Positions 33,592 through 47,279 of a stretch of DNA of 64,000 bases are shown here, piece by piece. A model generated the notes under the pieces. That model ran no database searches. It saw only the letters and a program-made list of their open reading frames with translations, and was not told where the DNA came from. Location of the stretch: positions 47,352,501-47,416,500 of the forward strand of contig CM075675.1 in NCBI GenBank assembly GCA_037962975.1. Reading direction: 5' to 3'. Source of the stretch: Clitoria ternatea. Its lineage: Eukaryota; Streptophyta; Magnoliopsida; Fabales; Fabaceae. The first letter of the stretch is position 1; each line of letters begins with the position of its first letter. The translations under genes and the position numbers were made by a program.

Positions 33592-36500
33592 TTTCAAAAT
33601 TTCTTGCATGTCGATTTTAGCGGATCCTAGAACGATCGGTGGACGTTTTGAACGTTTAGCGGGTTTTTGGCAAATGTACTATTTTTTCTTCCTATGGATA
33701 GCAGCTGTTCCGTGTGGTAAGGGGGTTTCACCTTGTTAAATCTCGTTTCTAAATGTTCCATAATATTACTTGTACACTCGTGAGCCTCCGTTTTGAATTT
33801 CGTCACGATCTAACGGTTAAATCTTAAGTTATGAAAATTTCCGTCGATGATGATTAACTTTAATGGAATTTATCATTAAAATGAATTTCCAATAAATTTA
33901 ATAACTATATTTTAATAATGGTATATATATATATAATTTATCACGATCGGTATTAAAACGAAAAGCTTAGAAAAATTTAGCGTTAGGCAGGCTCAGTTTA
34001 TTCGATATGGTTGTATTATCTAAATTTAAATTTTAGTGGTCTTGTGTAATTTGTGGTTATTTTCTCTCGGTAAGCTTCACTTTAGGAAATTAAGTTATCG
34101 TTTCATACCGCTAGAGTTACTTGAAGAGATCACGTGTTTCGAGGAAAAATTTCCAACCAAACGGTTACGACGTATTTTTTTATCAAGCACTTAAATGACA
34201 TTATTCAAATTACTATAAGACTTTATAGAAATATTACTAAATAAATAAATGAAAATCTTTTAACAAATGAAAAGTCCTACTTAAAGAGATTTACCAATAA
34301 GTAACTTAGTTTAGATAAATTATGTCAATTAAGAAAAAGAAATGGAAATAAAGGGACTTTTGATGTAATAAATATTGGAATTTAGGAAGAAATGTCATGA
34401 CCAATTTAGTAACCACTTTTGTGACCATTTAAGGTAGAAATAAAAAGTGACTTTAAAAACTTGATTGAATGAAATGAATTTGACAAAAGAAATTTGAATA
34501 GGAAACAAAATTTTTTGGATTAAATATTTTAATTAGGCTAAGAATAAAAAGTAATGAATAGCAAGAGTCTAACTTGGAGTAAAAGGATTTTAATGAATTA
34601 ATTAGGAAGGAGTTATATACCTAAATAAAAATACATTTAAAGTTCGGAAATCTTATAAAAGAAATTAATTTTAGAAGTTAGAAACCTAGGTAATCGTTAA
34701 GAAGAAAGAGAAAAGAATTAAAGGAGTTTTATACTTAGAAACATTATTTAGTTAAATAAAAAGATTTTAGGACTTAGATCTTAGACTTATAATAAAAAGG
34801 GACAAGGCCTATTAATTAAATGGTGACTTCTAGAAACTAAGTAATAATTGACTAAGTTCATAATATAAAGGTTAAAGTAGTTCTACATTCCTAAGAAATA
34901 AATCAATATCATAAGAAATAAATTTAGGTGATTAACTAATGAAGCAAATTAGTTAACAAGGGGAGTAAAGAAAAAGGTACTCAAAATTAGTAGTTGGAAA
35001 AATTAAAAAGAACGTCCATAAATTGATACATAAAGAATTAGTAACCCACTAGTGACTAAGGAAGTAAGTTGTTCAACTAATAAAAGCTTAATGGGACTAG
35101 TAAAAGGAAATCAACAGTAAGACTGCTTGACAATGAATAAGAGTTCATAATTAGACATCAGGAAATTAAATTGAGTAAAAGGGATAATTCTATCTAATTT
35201 AGTGAAGAATGCTTAACGAACAAATAATCAAAGGTATATAAAGAATTAAAACAAGTGATAGTAAACCTTTAATAACGGAATGAATTAAAAGAATATCATT
35301 AGAAATAGTAGGAGTAAAGGAAAAGTACAAAAGTTAGTGACTAGGGGTTTAGAAAGAATATCATTAATTCGACCAATTATATATAAGGAATTAATGACCT
35401 GTTTAGTAACCACATAAATAAGTACCCGACCAATAGAATTTAATTTGGATTAATTAAAGAAAGTCGGCAATAGAAGCCGCTTAATTCATAAATGGACATT
35501 AAAAAAAATATAAAAGTAAAAAGAGAGTAATCATACATAAGTAAATCGAGATGAACAGTCAGATAAGATACGAGTAAGAAACCCAGATTTAACACTTATA
35601 AGGAGATATCCCTGAGTATATCTATATGTCAAATCTTCTCATATGATTGTTGTATAATACTTGTATGATAAACATTGTACTTTGCGACTGCTATGCAATT
35701 GTGTGTATGAATATGTGTTAATTATACGTAAAGAGTATGTGTGATATGTAGGATGAGTGTGGTATATGATGACGCGTGTATGGATTGTGATGTTGTACTT
35801 GTATGATGCATTAAACGAATGTGTTGGGATAAATAAGAAAAGAACGAGTAAAGGAATGTCTCGGTAGGGATCTTGAGATGAATAAATTGTGAAATAATAT
35901 GATCAGATTAGATCGGATCTGATGTAATAATGGGCGTGGTAACGCCAATATACCCTTGATTTTTGGAAAATATGAGATCTCGTTTCATTTCTAAGCGTTG
36001 GATTAGACCGTTATGAATTAAGGAATTTTGAGAAAACAAGAAAAAGAATAAATTTAAATTTCAAGAAGTCCGACGTTAAAAATGAAATGGAGCCATCAAA
36101 AGGACCCTACCGATGACTAGTAAAGAGAAAATTGTGTATTGTATGCATCATATATGGAAGTTAAGGAGGGATGTTGGAATAATCCCCTAGAGTATACAGT
36201 GATGGGTACACTGAAGAATCTGCCGCGCCTCGATACCCGAGGGCAGTCTAGGGAGTATAACCAGAGGTGGGAATTCCAAGTGGCATCGGATTCACGCCCA
36301 TCGCCGGACAGCCCATAGCAAACTCTGGTGTACTTCGACAAGAGGCGGGATTTTCTATGACCATGGAGTGCCCATTCTATGGTGATGTATGATATGTGTG
36401 ATTGGCCATTTTGATGATTGGGACTGTGAGTCCTTACCCATTTGTGAAAACCAGAACGAGGAGAGCTCCGGTCGCTCTAGTTGGGGAGGGGAGATAAGGG

Positions 36501-37185
36501 TGGCGTGGTTGTGCACATGGATATTGTATACAAGATTGTTGAGGAGGAGATGGGCCCACATGCATCATGATGACTAATAAAGGATTTGAAATAACAAAAT
36601 GAATTCATGCATTTCATCATTGTATTAATATTGTGATGGTTTGTTGTTTAAATATTATCGTATAGATATTAGTAACCCTGAGAGGTGACTGGAAAATGGG
36701 AATGGTCAGCTAAAATAAAAAGTGGTGAGATAACATAGAATCTATCATAGGGACCTCAATGAGAGTGGGAGGGACTCGATCTTGGATTGTTTATGTTGTA
36801 TATGGACAGGTGTTGATGAGACACCTTTCTGATTATTGTGGAGGTGAAGACTCTCCCTTACGCTAAATTTTCCAGATATCGTGGGGATGAAGACAGACTT
36901 TAGAATGAGAATCACGCGAGCTCTTCTTGGACCGAGAACGGGAAGATTAGGATAGATTATTCTATTTTCATTTGTTGGAACCTGCGTGCCCCTTCATTTT
37001 TAGTATGTATAGTTGCTGTTATGACCATGTATTATATATGATATGTTGTATATAAGGTGTATCTGTTCCACCAAGTTTCCTTGTACAGAAAAAAAAACTT
37101 CCATATTTTTCTAAAACTCGTAACCTCTCAGTTAACTAGGATAACCTAGTGGAAGGGATTGTCCTAGTTAACCGATGGTGTTACA
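33592..37185 (+). mobile_element. Element C 5' LTR, 5'-truncated
   Basis: It ends GGTGTTACA at 37185, next to the primer site. It aligns with 45541-51335 of the 3' LTR when the E-1 insertion is removed. It has only a short TA run at 33921-33934, where the 3' copy has about 40 bp. No genes. Confidence 0.85.
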
Positions 37186-37425
37186 TTGGTGGTATCAGAG
37201 CATGGTCGATTCAACAGGCTTGGGGTATGGTTCACTATACCTTGTTGTACTCTGATAGTCGTCTGTTTGACAGTTATTAGGACTTGTGTGGTAGGAACTA
37301 CTTGACTAAACTCGAGTAGTTAAAGCATCAGACAAGAACATCAAAGGTCAATGACCAAGGTTACCTTGATGCAAGTAGAACGTGCGAAGAATTTTGGGTG
37401 CAAAATTCTTAAAAGGTGGGGAGAG
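37186..37425 (+). other. Element C internal region: primer site, short spacer, polypurine tract
   Basis: TTGGTGGTATCAGAGC (37186-37201) is a tRNA-iMet-type primer-binding site. AAAAGGTGGGGAGAG (37411-37425) is the polypurine tract, directly before TGTAAC. The spacer holds no open frame of note. Confidence 0.85.
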
Positions 37426-39392
37426 TGTAACTGTAACATCCCGGATTTTTTAAAGGAAATAAATTTATTGGAAGAGGATAATTAATTATTTATGGATGAA
37501 TAATTATGGGAGAATTTATTAGGCATTAGAGATGAATTATCGGTAAATTAAAATTTACCGGAATCGGGTGATTTAACGGATAATGTGGGACCCATTAAGT
37601 GGAAATAAATATTTGATGGGTCTTGAATGTTTAGAAAATTATTTGTGCATTATTTAATGTCCCAATATAATAGAAATAATTGAATTAAAATTTTTGGGAC
37701 TATGGGTGATTTATGCAGACCGGATAAGCTGAAAACTGACCCGACTGAGATATGGGTGTCGGACCAAGTATCTCCGATTGAGATGCCATTGGTCAGGGCA
37801 GTAAAGAATATTACGGAGAATCCGAATATATCTTCAGAATAATTTTTGGATATAGTATTGAGCCCAAACAGAGAACCTGTTTGTAGAAAAATGATGAATT
37901 TTAATGAATGGAATTAAAAATAAACCCAAAAGCCCAAATTCCCTTCTAACTTCACGTTGGCTTCTTCTTATTTTGGTGGCAACCATTCCTCTTCTTCTTT
38001 TCTCTACTTTTCCTTCTCCTTCTTCATCTCTTCTTCTTCCAAAACTCTAGACAAGGTGGTGTCACCTTCATCCATATCCATTTTCGTTTGAAGGGCCTTG
38101 AAGGAAGCTTGAGGCTTGAAGTTCCTCTCTTCTTACCCCTCCATTTTCACAGCACTCTCTCCCTCTTCTTGAACCCATTTCATTTTTGGGTGTGAGGTAT
38201 GAAATACTCATCATCTAGTTGAGTTTTTGCCATAGATATGTGGTAGTATGAGTTTGGGAGCCATACAAGTGAATGGGTGTTTATTAGAAGCATTTAATGT
38301 ATGAGCCCTAAGGTGGGTGGCCATGAATATAAGGTTTCATGAGGGATAAATGTAGTAGATGCATGTATGTTGGAAATAGATGGAAGATTGGTGATCAATT
38401 ATGTATGTGGTTGGATTTTAGTGAAAACCCTAACCCTAGGATTTGGGAGAAATAGGTAATAATGCCATGAAAAAGGATTTTTAGTGAAAACCCATGATAA
38501 TATGTGTGTGGGTGTTGTTAATGATGGAGATTGGTGGTTATTAGAAATGGTTATTGAGTTTTGATGAAAACCCTAAGTATGATAAATTGGGGGTCTTAGC
38601 TAAATAGGTGATTTTGATGATTATTGATGTCTTAAGAATGATTTTATATGAGGAGATGAATGTTTGAAGCATTGGTGTTGATTAATGAGGTTGGAAGAAT
38701 TAAATTGGATTGTTGATGTTTATGATGATGTTAAAAATAGTTGCAAGCCATTGATAATGGATTAAGGAAATAGATACTTGAGTTGATGAATAAGTAGGCC
38801 TTGATATATGCCATGTTTATAGTGAAATGATATGTATGGTAAATTGTTGGCTATTGATGATAATATATGTGTATATATGATGATGAATAACCCATGAGAG
38901 GTTGAAATGTGTACATGCTAATGAACCATTCTTGAGGGGATGAAGTATATGATTTGTGAATTGAGAATTTATGTGGATGATTGGCATTGAATGTGATAGC
39001 CATTGTGATGGTATTGGTGATAAGTTTGAGGTTTATGCATAATTGAGGAACTCATAGAGTCAATTAGAGTTTTATGTGGTTTTGATGACATAGGGTAGTT
39101 CCAATAGCTTCCATGCACAAATTAAAACTTGTGGAAATTGGAATGGGTCAATTTAAGTGAGAAATGACCCTTGAGTTGCACAAAAGTACCTCAAAATGGG
39201 TAAAATCCTTCTATGTGCATAACTCCCTCATTTTTAAGAATTCTTCAGTGAGACCGGTGGCCACGCGTCACAAATGGTGTAATTTAGTTGGTGTCAAAAT
39301 TTGGTAGCATTTGGAGTTGATATGAAAAAGTTAGGGGGGTTAGAAGTTCCAAAATTATGCATTTTCTGCATAACTTCTGCATTCTGGTATTC

Positions 39393-39503
39393 GTAATCGA
39401 TTACAAAGGTGTTCCTAATCGATTACAGGCATTTTGTTTCATGTGTAATCGATTAGATTCTGAGTCATTTGTAATCGATTAGGTGCTTGGCCTAATCGAT
39501 TAG
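39393..39503. repeat. TAATCGATTA palindrome cluster in LTR B-2
   Basis: Five copies in 111 bp: GTAATCGATTAC, CTAATCGATTAC, GTAATCGATTAG (twice) and CTAATCGATTAG. They are at about the relative position where LTR B-1 has its CTCGCTTGAGCGAG array. Confidence 0.9.
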
Positions 39504-40904
39504 ATACGACAGGATTGCCATATGAGCGTTCTTTGCTGTTTTTGGGCCGTTTGGGGATCTTAATGACATTTTTGGCCTCCGAGTTCTTCACGAAAGTTGT
39601 AGATAATTATGTTACAGAGGTGTGAGAATTGGTTTCACTTTAATTGGAGTTTTCTAATTCTTATTAGGTGAAAAATACCAAACCAAGCGCGTTGAAAAAA
39701 TACAAGTTTAAGAGGGTTTTGAACCCAACTTTTTATGGTTATCAAATTGGGACTAATAGGTGATATTTGTGACATGTCCCACTATTTTTAAGACTAAAAG
39801 TAAGCTTTCCTCATGTCTTAATGTTGAAATTATCATGGGCTCATTGTTGCCCAAAATCCCTTTTAGTATAGAAAAACAAGAAAATTCACTAAGGGTATAT
39901 GCGTGGTTTGTCTTAGAGGTGATTAGGGAATGACTTAAGGCCATGGCAAGCTATGTATATGTCTATGCTATATTACGGAAACATGTATGCTTCCCCTCTA
40001 TTGATATATTATGAATCTTGATGAGAAGTAAATGATGTGGGATGTAGTTAGCCTTTAAGATCTAGAGGATCTTGGCTTTGGGAAAGGAATTCCCGAAGCC
40101 TAACACAATTGCATAAGTTGATGTTTAACAAGTCTAGGACTTGAGGTTAAGCTTTACGATAAGCTAACAAATGTTTAGAGTTATGATGGTTATTGATTAT
40201 GTGTATGTATATGTATGGTATGTAGATTGTATTTCGGGTGATGCAATGGAGCATTTGGAGCGTTGGGATGGTTCGGCTCTTCCCTCAAGGTAGGAGAGGA
40301 GTTAACATTCAAATTGCATGAGTAAATCGAATAGTGATTGTTGTATGTGATGGATACTCATGCTTGCCTTGCCATGTATATGTATTGAATTAATTGAAAT
40401 GGCAAATTGATAATTATTGAGAATTATTATGATACTTTTATGATGGGTGCAAGTAATCGACTTGCATGTGTGTGAGGCAAATATGATTGTTGATACATAT
40501 ATATGTAATTTGTAATACTATGTTGCCACATGTGTGGATTAATATTATGTTTATTGCTATGCCTCTGATATCCATGTGTAGATTACTATGAATGATGTTT
40601 GTGGCCATTGAGTGCCAATTATATGAATGACATGCCTTGAGGGGCTCGTATGTAATTATGTGATTATTGTAATGCCGTTATGGTTGATTGCAAGTGTTGA
40701 CTTGCGTATATGATGTGAAATATATATATGAAAAATGTTGAGATGGAAATGCCACATTAAAACTTAAAAATAATAACTAAAACCAATAAAGATAAAATCC
40801 ACTATGGTGTATATGGTGGTGTTGGTGATTATGATGATGGAGATTGATGAGTGGCATTTAGGATGCACAGGGTGAGCTTGCATTTGATTTGCATTGCATT
40901 GCAT

Positions 40905-41390
40905 CCATGGCATATCATAGCTGTCTATGTGGAATATTAGGGGGTTCCACTAGGCGGGCCCAGTGGGAGGGCGGCTCGGTGCACGAGCGTATTGTGATTT
41001 TCCCCTGTGACTCGGTGTATGAGTCACGAAGCTGTCCATAGTTTGGTGACGAGGCACCCTATGTGGCGGGCCCAGTGGGCGGGCGGCTCTATGGTGAGCG
41101 AGTTTACCTCGGTGTCCGACGGGACACGGCTCTCTCGATGTGTGTTTGGGAGGGGCCCGTAGCACTTGTGGTATTTGAGGCCACGATGTCGATCCGCAAG
41201 TCACAGGGTGACTAGTGCTACAGATGGGCGAGAGCGGTTTGGTACCAGTAAAATTATGAAGATGTAAGCGTGCTTGAATTGAGATATATGTGTACACAAT
41301 TTTTTCTACTGCAGTAGGAGCATAGTAGCACACCTATGCTTGTCCCACAATTGAATTAATATTGTATTTCCCACAGTCGGATCCGCATTA
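40905..41390 (+). repeat. GC-rich stem-loop module in LTR B-2
   Basis: Perfect hairpins GTGACTC/GAGTCAC (41007-41013 with 41021-41027, 7-nt loop) and GTGTCC/GGACAC (41112-41117 with 41122-41127, loop GACG). GTCACAGGGTGAC, CTACTGCAGTAG and GCATAG/CTATGC are also present. Matches 14330-14760 on the other strand. Confidence 0.82.
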
Positions 41391-41872
41391 TTTGATGAGA
41401 AATTCTTGTGCATATGCATTAGCCATAAGAGCATTTGCATATAGCATGGAGATATGCCATAATATGATGACGATTGATGATGATTGAGATGATGAGATGG
41501 TATTGATGAGAAGGGTAATTTAATATACCGAAAGACCACATAAAGGTAATAAATAATATGAATAAATGAAATGATATGAATATGACGATATATATATGTT
41601 GTGGCCCAATGTTTGAAGGGCGTAATTATTGTAATTGATGATGATGATGTCAGTCCTTGGTGGCTCTAATGAAGGGCCAGAATGGTCCATGTTGACGATG
41701 TGATGGCCCATGGTGGTGGTATATGATTGTGTATATGTTGTGCTTGATTATGATATGAATTGTGATTCATGGGGCTTGTAGGCCTATTATAATAATAAAA
41801 TGATATATGAATGATGATTTGATGATTTGATAGCAAAACACACATGACGTTTGTATGCATATACACATGATC

Positions 41873-41875
<3 letters not shown>

Positions 41876-41907
<32 letters not shown>
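41876..41907. repeat. (AT)n microsatellite
   Basis: About 32 bp of uninterrupted AT dinucleotides inside LTR B-2. Confidence 0.95.
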
Positions 41908-41911
<4 letters not shown>

Positions 41912-44900
41912 CGTCATTTTGAATGTTTAACTCACTCTCCCATGTGGTCCCCTTTTTAGCATTCTGATGCAGGTTGCCATGGGATGAGTTCGGATTTAAA
42001 GATCAAGCTTTGGTGAAGGTAAATAGTGGTAGAGGAAGTGCCTTGGCCGGCATCATTTATGGATTCTTATGTATTGAATAAATGGTATATGATGATATAG
42101 ATGATTTAGGGATTTTTAATATGTATGAGACAATCCTTTAAATTGATGGATGATGAATATATATGTATATATGTAGAATATAAGAGAGGGTTTGATGTGT
42201 ATTAGAGGGATTGAAATTGAATGATGTTCATTGATGATTGAGATAGTCGGGAGAAGATTCCCATATGTATATAAATGTATTTATGTATATATATAGTTAT
42301 ATCTTAGGCATTGCATGCTTATATAATTATGTAAAATGATGATGGTTGTCTATTAGGCTATGATGTGCCATTGCGTGTTTTGCCGAGCCTTTTCTCATAT
42401 CGTCATATATGGGACTAGGCGTGTGCCCGGTATACATATTCTTCCGCTATAAACTCTATTATTTTTGTATACCGTTATGGGCAAATTATCTATCGATCCA
42501 GCTTTAGGTTATATAATCTCACTTTTTAGTTTTCTGTGATTTGGGTCTTGGTGTGATCATGGTGGTGTCTTGGAAATGTTTTCAAACACGAAAAATTTAC
42601 TCGTATTTTTATTAATTATGACGATCACATCGGGATTCGAGTACATAAAACTAGGGGTGTTAGAGTAACAACCCTGATTTTTAAGAATAGGAAACCAGAC
42701 CCTCAGGAATTTGAGGTACTCTGTTAAGCTTCTAGTATGAAGTTCAAGGCTTTTGGCCTGTTTCCTGAGTAGTTTAGAATGAGGAAAATAGTGAAAAGCA
42801 AAGCTTAACATGAAAAATAAGAATACCGAGAGAACGTAACGAGTGAGAGAAGTAGAGATAAGAAAATAATAAATAATGTTCGACAATACTGTTTAATTAA
42901 AAATAATGCGTTGATGACGATTATTTTGGGTACAAATTAATTTATCATTATATTTATTCGATAATTATTTTTTGTCGACAATATTTAATATATAAATAAT
43001 TATAATAATTTATTTTGAAATTATATCTATTTTAAATTATTTATTCATTTATTTGATAATTATATTGAATAAAAAAATATTGTTGGATTCCTCAGATTTG
43101 AACTGTGGGACCTAACCTGAGGTCAGACTCTGACCTTTTAAACTAAGACTAGTGATCCAGTAGGGATACTAGTCTTGTTAGAATCTCTCTGCGAAGAATC
43201 AAGGGTGTTTGACTTGGCCTGATAAGCTTAATCAAAACCTTTTGCGTCTCCTACGTTTGACCGTTCATATACCTCGAGATATCTGATGGTGACACGGTCA
43301 GTCTCTGGTGACTCATTTTGACATTTTAGGAATTTTTCCTAAAGGGACCGAAGCTTGATTCAGACTCTATCATCCCTGTTTATCAATAAGTTGATTTCCT
43401 TAGAAATCGCTTTAAAACTAAATCCGAGCACAATCAGTGTTTTGGACCTAACTTCGGCATATGACCTTAGAATCGAATGATTTTGGTCTCAATCTCCTTG
43501 TTTTCAAATGATCTTCAATCTCCATTTCTAGCCCCGAACTCTGATTCTTACTCTATCAACCCCAAAATTGAAGATTAAGTATATTCATCTCAAAATCCCA
43601 ACGTTTGAACATTTTTCTCTGCGCATAGTTCAGAAAAAAAATTCATAACTTTCTCATACGACCTTCGATTTGCACAAACTTAGTGTCAAAATCTATGTAA
43701 TGAAATTGTCTATGTTTCCCGTGCAACATTGAAGGTTAAATCTCTCTAGATCAATACAGTTTAATAAATCTTTGTGACCCCTTGGTTGTTTCGCTTCAAT
43801 GCTGGCAGCCTTTGATAAAATTTATGTATCTCCTTCATCCGGTGCTTGAATCACTCCGTTCTTTTTTCTATGAATTATTATCATAGATCCATACAATTTT
43901 CATGAAGGGAATAAAATCAAATTCTTAATGGATAATTAATGGTGAATTTATTTCTAAGACGCTAGCTGATTAGAGAAGCTTCTAGATCACCCTGTCGTAA
44001 ATCAGGTATATCTCAGGCTACAGAACTTTCATCATCGCAAATGATATATTAAACTAAAGAGCAAATAAAGATATATAAACTTTATGAAGGGCTTGAAAGC
44101 CAATTCTCATCCCATAATTCCCAAAAATTAAAACACTACATCAATTCACGTTTTTCCAGCATCAGTTTGCACTAGGTGTAGTATTTTCTATATAACTATC
44201 TCACATGGCCATGAAATTAAATAAGGCCTTCACCAACATTTTACTAAAACATTTCTTCATAACTTTTATGAAGAAACCAAAGTCCAATTCGCATCCCATT
44301 TGGCCCAGAAAAACTATTTGTGCAAGGGACAAAAATCCTATCACAACCCTACACCCTTTTAGTATTTTGGTCATATCTTGCTCAATTCATGATGGATTTT
44401 TTTGTTCTTTATATGGATTTAAAGAGACCAAAAAGTTCTACAACTTTTATTTTTGGTCCATTTTCTAATTCAGCACAGAAAGGCCCCAAAAAGCCCTCAC
44501 AAGTTGATGCCCCTGCAGTGGACACGTCCACCTTTGCATGGGAGTGGACCAATCACATTGCACATGCATGGTACACTTATCCCCTTCACCTTAACTCCTT
44601 TCTTAGCAAGTTCAGACCCCTTACCACCTCATTAGAGAGGTGTCACCACCATGTCTTCCCTCTTCACTCAGCTTCCCACTTCCCTTTCCTCCAATCAGAT
44701 TTCATGCAACCAACCCATCACCAAGAATTGTCATCATTTCTTTGTACCATTCCACTTCCATTCTCTCCTTCAACTCACGGCAAGAATCAACTATCCCTCC
44801 AAGTCTCTTTACTTTATCTAACCATCACAAATTCCCTTCTCTTAAGTCACCACAAACAGCCGCCACACCTCTCCTCCCTCATGGCCTCACATTACTACAC

Positions 44901-45873
44901 CACCACCAATCGCCATGATCTCTTCTCATTCTTCCTTCTCCTCTTGAACCCGCGACACTTCCTACACCAAACAACGATCTTCTCTTAAATTTTCTACAAG
45001 ATTCATACCCCCAAAAGATCAGCCCCATCTCTCTTGTTTCAAGCTCCCAAAACCGCGAGCCAATCCAAGGTAACCAAGGTAAGGATTTTCGCATTTTGGT
45101 TCTTGATCTTGTCTCCTCTTTGTTTAGTGCCCAAAATAGTTTGTGTTTTTGATTTTGTGACATTTTCCTCTCTGTTTTGGAAGCCCAAAACCATGACTTC
45201 ATTGTTCCCTTTTGGTTGCATGTGTATTTTTCTTTTAGGATCGGGAACCGTAAGCGACAAATGGCGACAAACGGTGAAAAGTTTCAAGTAAATGGTATAA
45301 TTTCGATGCTTGATTCCTTGAGTTTTATTTAATTTGTGGTTGTACTAGTATTTCCCTTGCTGGCTGTGACATCCTCTTCAAATTTTAGGTTGTATGTTGT
45401 CATCTTTTAGGATCGGGGACGATCGGTGACGAACGATGGGAAGTACGGAGCAAAACGATGAATATTTGGTAAATGACCTCTTGATTTAGAATGATTTCAT
45501 GGCTGTTTTGTGACTTTCCATTGTTGTCCATGACCTTTAACGGTTTTAAAATTTCTTGCATATCGATTTTAGCAGATCCTAGAATGATCGGTGGACGTTT
45601 TGAACGTTTAGCGGGTTTTTGGCGAACGTACTATTTTTTCTTCCTATGGACAGCAGCTGTTCCATGTGGTAAAGGGGGGTTTCACCTTGTTAAATCTCAT
45701 TTCTAAATGTTCCATAATATTACTTGCATACTCGTGAGCCTCCGTTTTGAATTTCGTCACGATCTAATGGTTAAATCTTAAGTTACGAAAATTTCCATTG
45801 ACGATGATTAACTTTGATGGAATTTATCATTAAAATGAATTTCCAATAAATTTAATAACTGTATTTTGATAAT

Positions 45874-45875
<2 letters not shown>

Positions 45876-45916
<41 letters not shown>
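45876..45916. repeat. (AT)n microsatellite
   Basis: About 41 bp of AT repeats in the element C 3' LTR. The matching place in the 5' LTR has only about 14 bp. Confidence 0.95.
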
Positions 45917-45923
<7 letters not shown>

Positions 45924-47279
45924 CACGATCGGTATTAAAACAAAAAGCTTAGAAAAATTTAGCGTTAGGCGGGCTCGGTTTATTTGATATGGTTGTATTA
46001 TCTAAATTTAAATTTTAGTGGTCTTGTGTAATTTGTGGTTATTTTATCTCAGTAAGCCTCGCTTTATGAAATTAAGTTATCGTTTCATACCGCCGGAGTT
46101 GCTTGAAGAGATCACGTGTTTCGAGGAAAAATTTCCAACCAAACGGTTACGACGTATTATTTTATCAAGTGCTAAAAATGACATTATTCTAAGTTACTAT
46201 AAGACTTTATAGAAATATTACTAAATAAATAAATGAAATTTTTTTAACAATTGAAAAGTCCTACTTAAAGAGATTTACCAATAAATAACTTAGTTTAGAT
46301 AAATTATGTCAATTAAGAAAAAGAAATGGAAATAAAGGGACTTTTGATGTAATAAATATTGGAATTTAGGAAGAAATGTCATGACCAATTTAGTAACCAC
46401 TTTTGTGACCATTTAAGGTAGAAATAAAAAGTGACTTTAAAAACTTGATTGAATAAAATGAATTTGACAAAAGAAATTTGAATAGGAAACAAAATTTTTT
46501 GGATTAAATATTTTAATTAGGCTAAGAATAAAAAGTAATGAATAGCAAGAGTCTAACTTGGAGTAAAAATATTTTAATGAATTAATTAGGAAGGAGTTAT
46601 ATACCTAAAACAAAATACATTTAAAGTTCGGAAATCTTATAAAAGAAATTAATGTTAGAAGTTAGAAACCTAGGTAATCGTTAAGAAGCAAGAGAAAAGA
46701 ATTAAAGGAGTTTTATACTTAGAAACATTATTTAGTTAAATAAAAAGATTTTAGGACTTAGATCTTAGACTTATAATAAAAAGGGACAAGACCTATTAAT
46801 TAAATGGTGACTTCTAGAAACTAAGTAATAATTGACTAAGTTCATAATGTAAAGGTTAGAGTAGTTCTACATTCGTAAGAAATAAATCAATATCATAAGA
46901 AATAAATTTAGGTGATTAACTAATGAAGCAAATTAGTTAACAAGGGGAGTAAAAAAAGGTACTCAAAATTAGTAGTTGGAAAAATTAGAAAGAACGTCAC
47001 TAATTGATACATAAAGAATTAGTAACCCTCTAGTGACTAAGGAAGTAAGTTGTTCAACTAATAAAAGCTTAATGGGACTAGTAAAAGGAAATCAACAGTA
47101 AGACTGCTTGACAATGAATAAGAGTTTATAATTAGACATCAGGAAATTAAATTGAGTAAAAGGGATAATTCTACCTAATTTAGTGAAGAATGCTTAACAA
47201 ACAAATAATCAAAGGTGTGAACACCTCTTTCGGTCCGGCCCAAGTGGAAAGAATTCTGAGAGGACTGAACTTTGACTCT

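Larger units (their letters stand above)
37432..42664 (+). mobile_element. Solo LTR B-2 (5.2 kb)
   Basis: It starts TGTAACATCCCGG at 37432 and ends GGGTGTTAGA at 42664, flanked by GTAAC at 37427-37431 and 42665-42669. The insertion split the first six bases of the element C 3' LTR from the rest. It aligns with B-1 in reverse orientation and provides the empty site for the CACTA (around 40090-40140). No internal domains, so a solo LTR. Confidence 0.92.

Noticed and set aside
41306..41917. Minus-strand frames in LTR B-2
   Set aside because: They cross an AT microsatellite and the stem-loop module, and B-1 does not preserve them.
44205..44988. Overlapping open frames of 60-222 codons in the element C 3' LTR
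   Set aside because: Frames overlap in all registers, with S/H/P-rich composition from C-rich DNA; no recognisable protein.
42670..45540. A separate element between solo LTR B-2 and the shared part of the C LTR
   Set aside because: No terminus or target duplication marks a boundary; it is most simply the first part of the C LTR missing from the truncated 5' copy.
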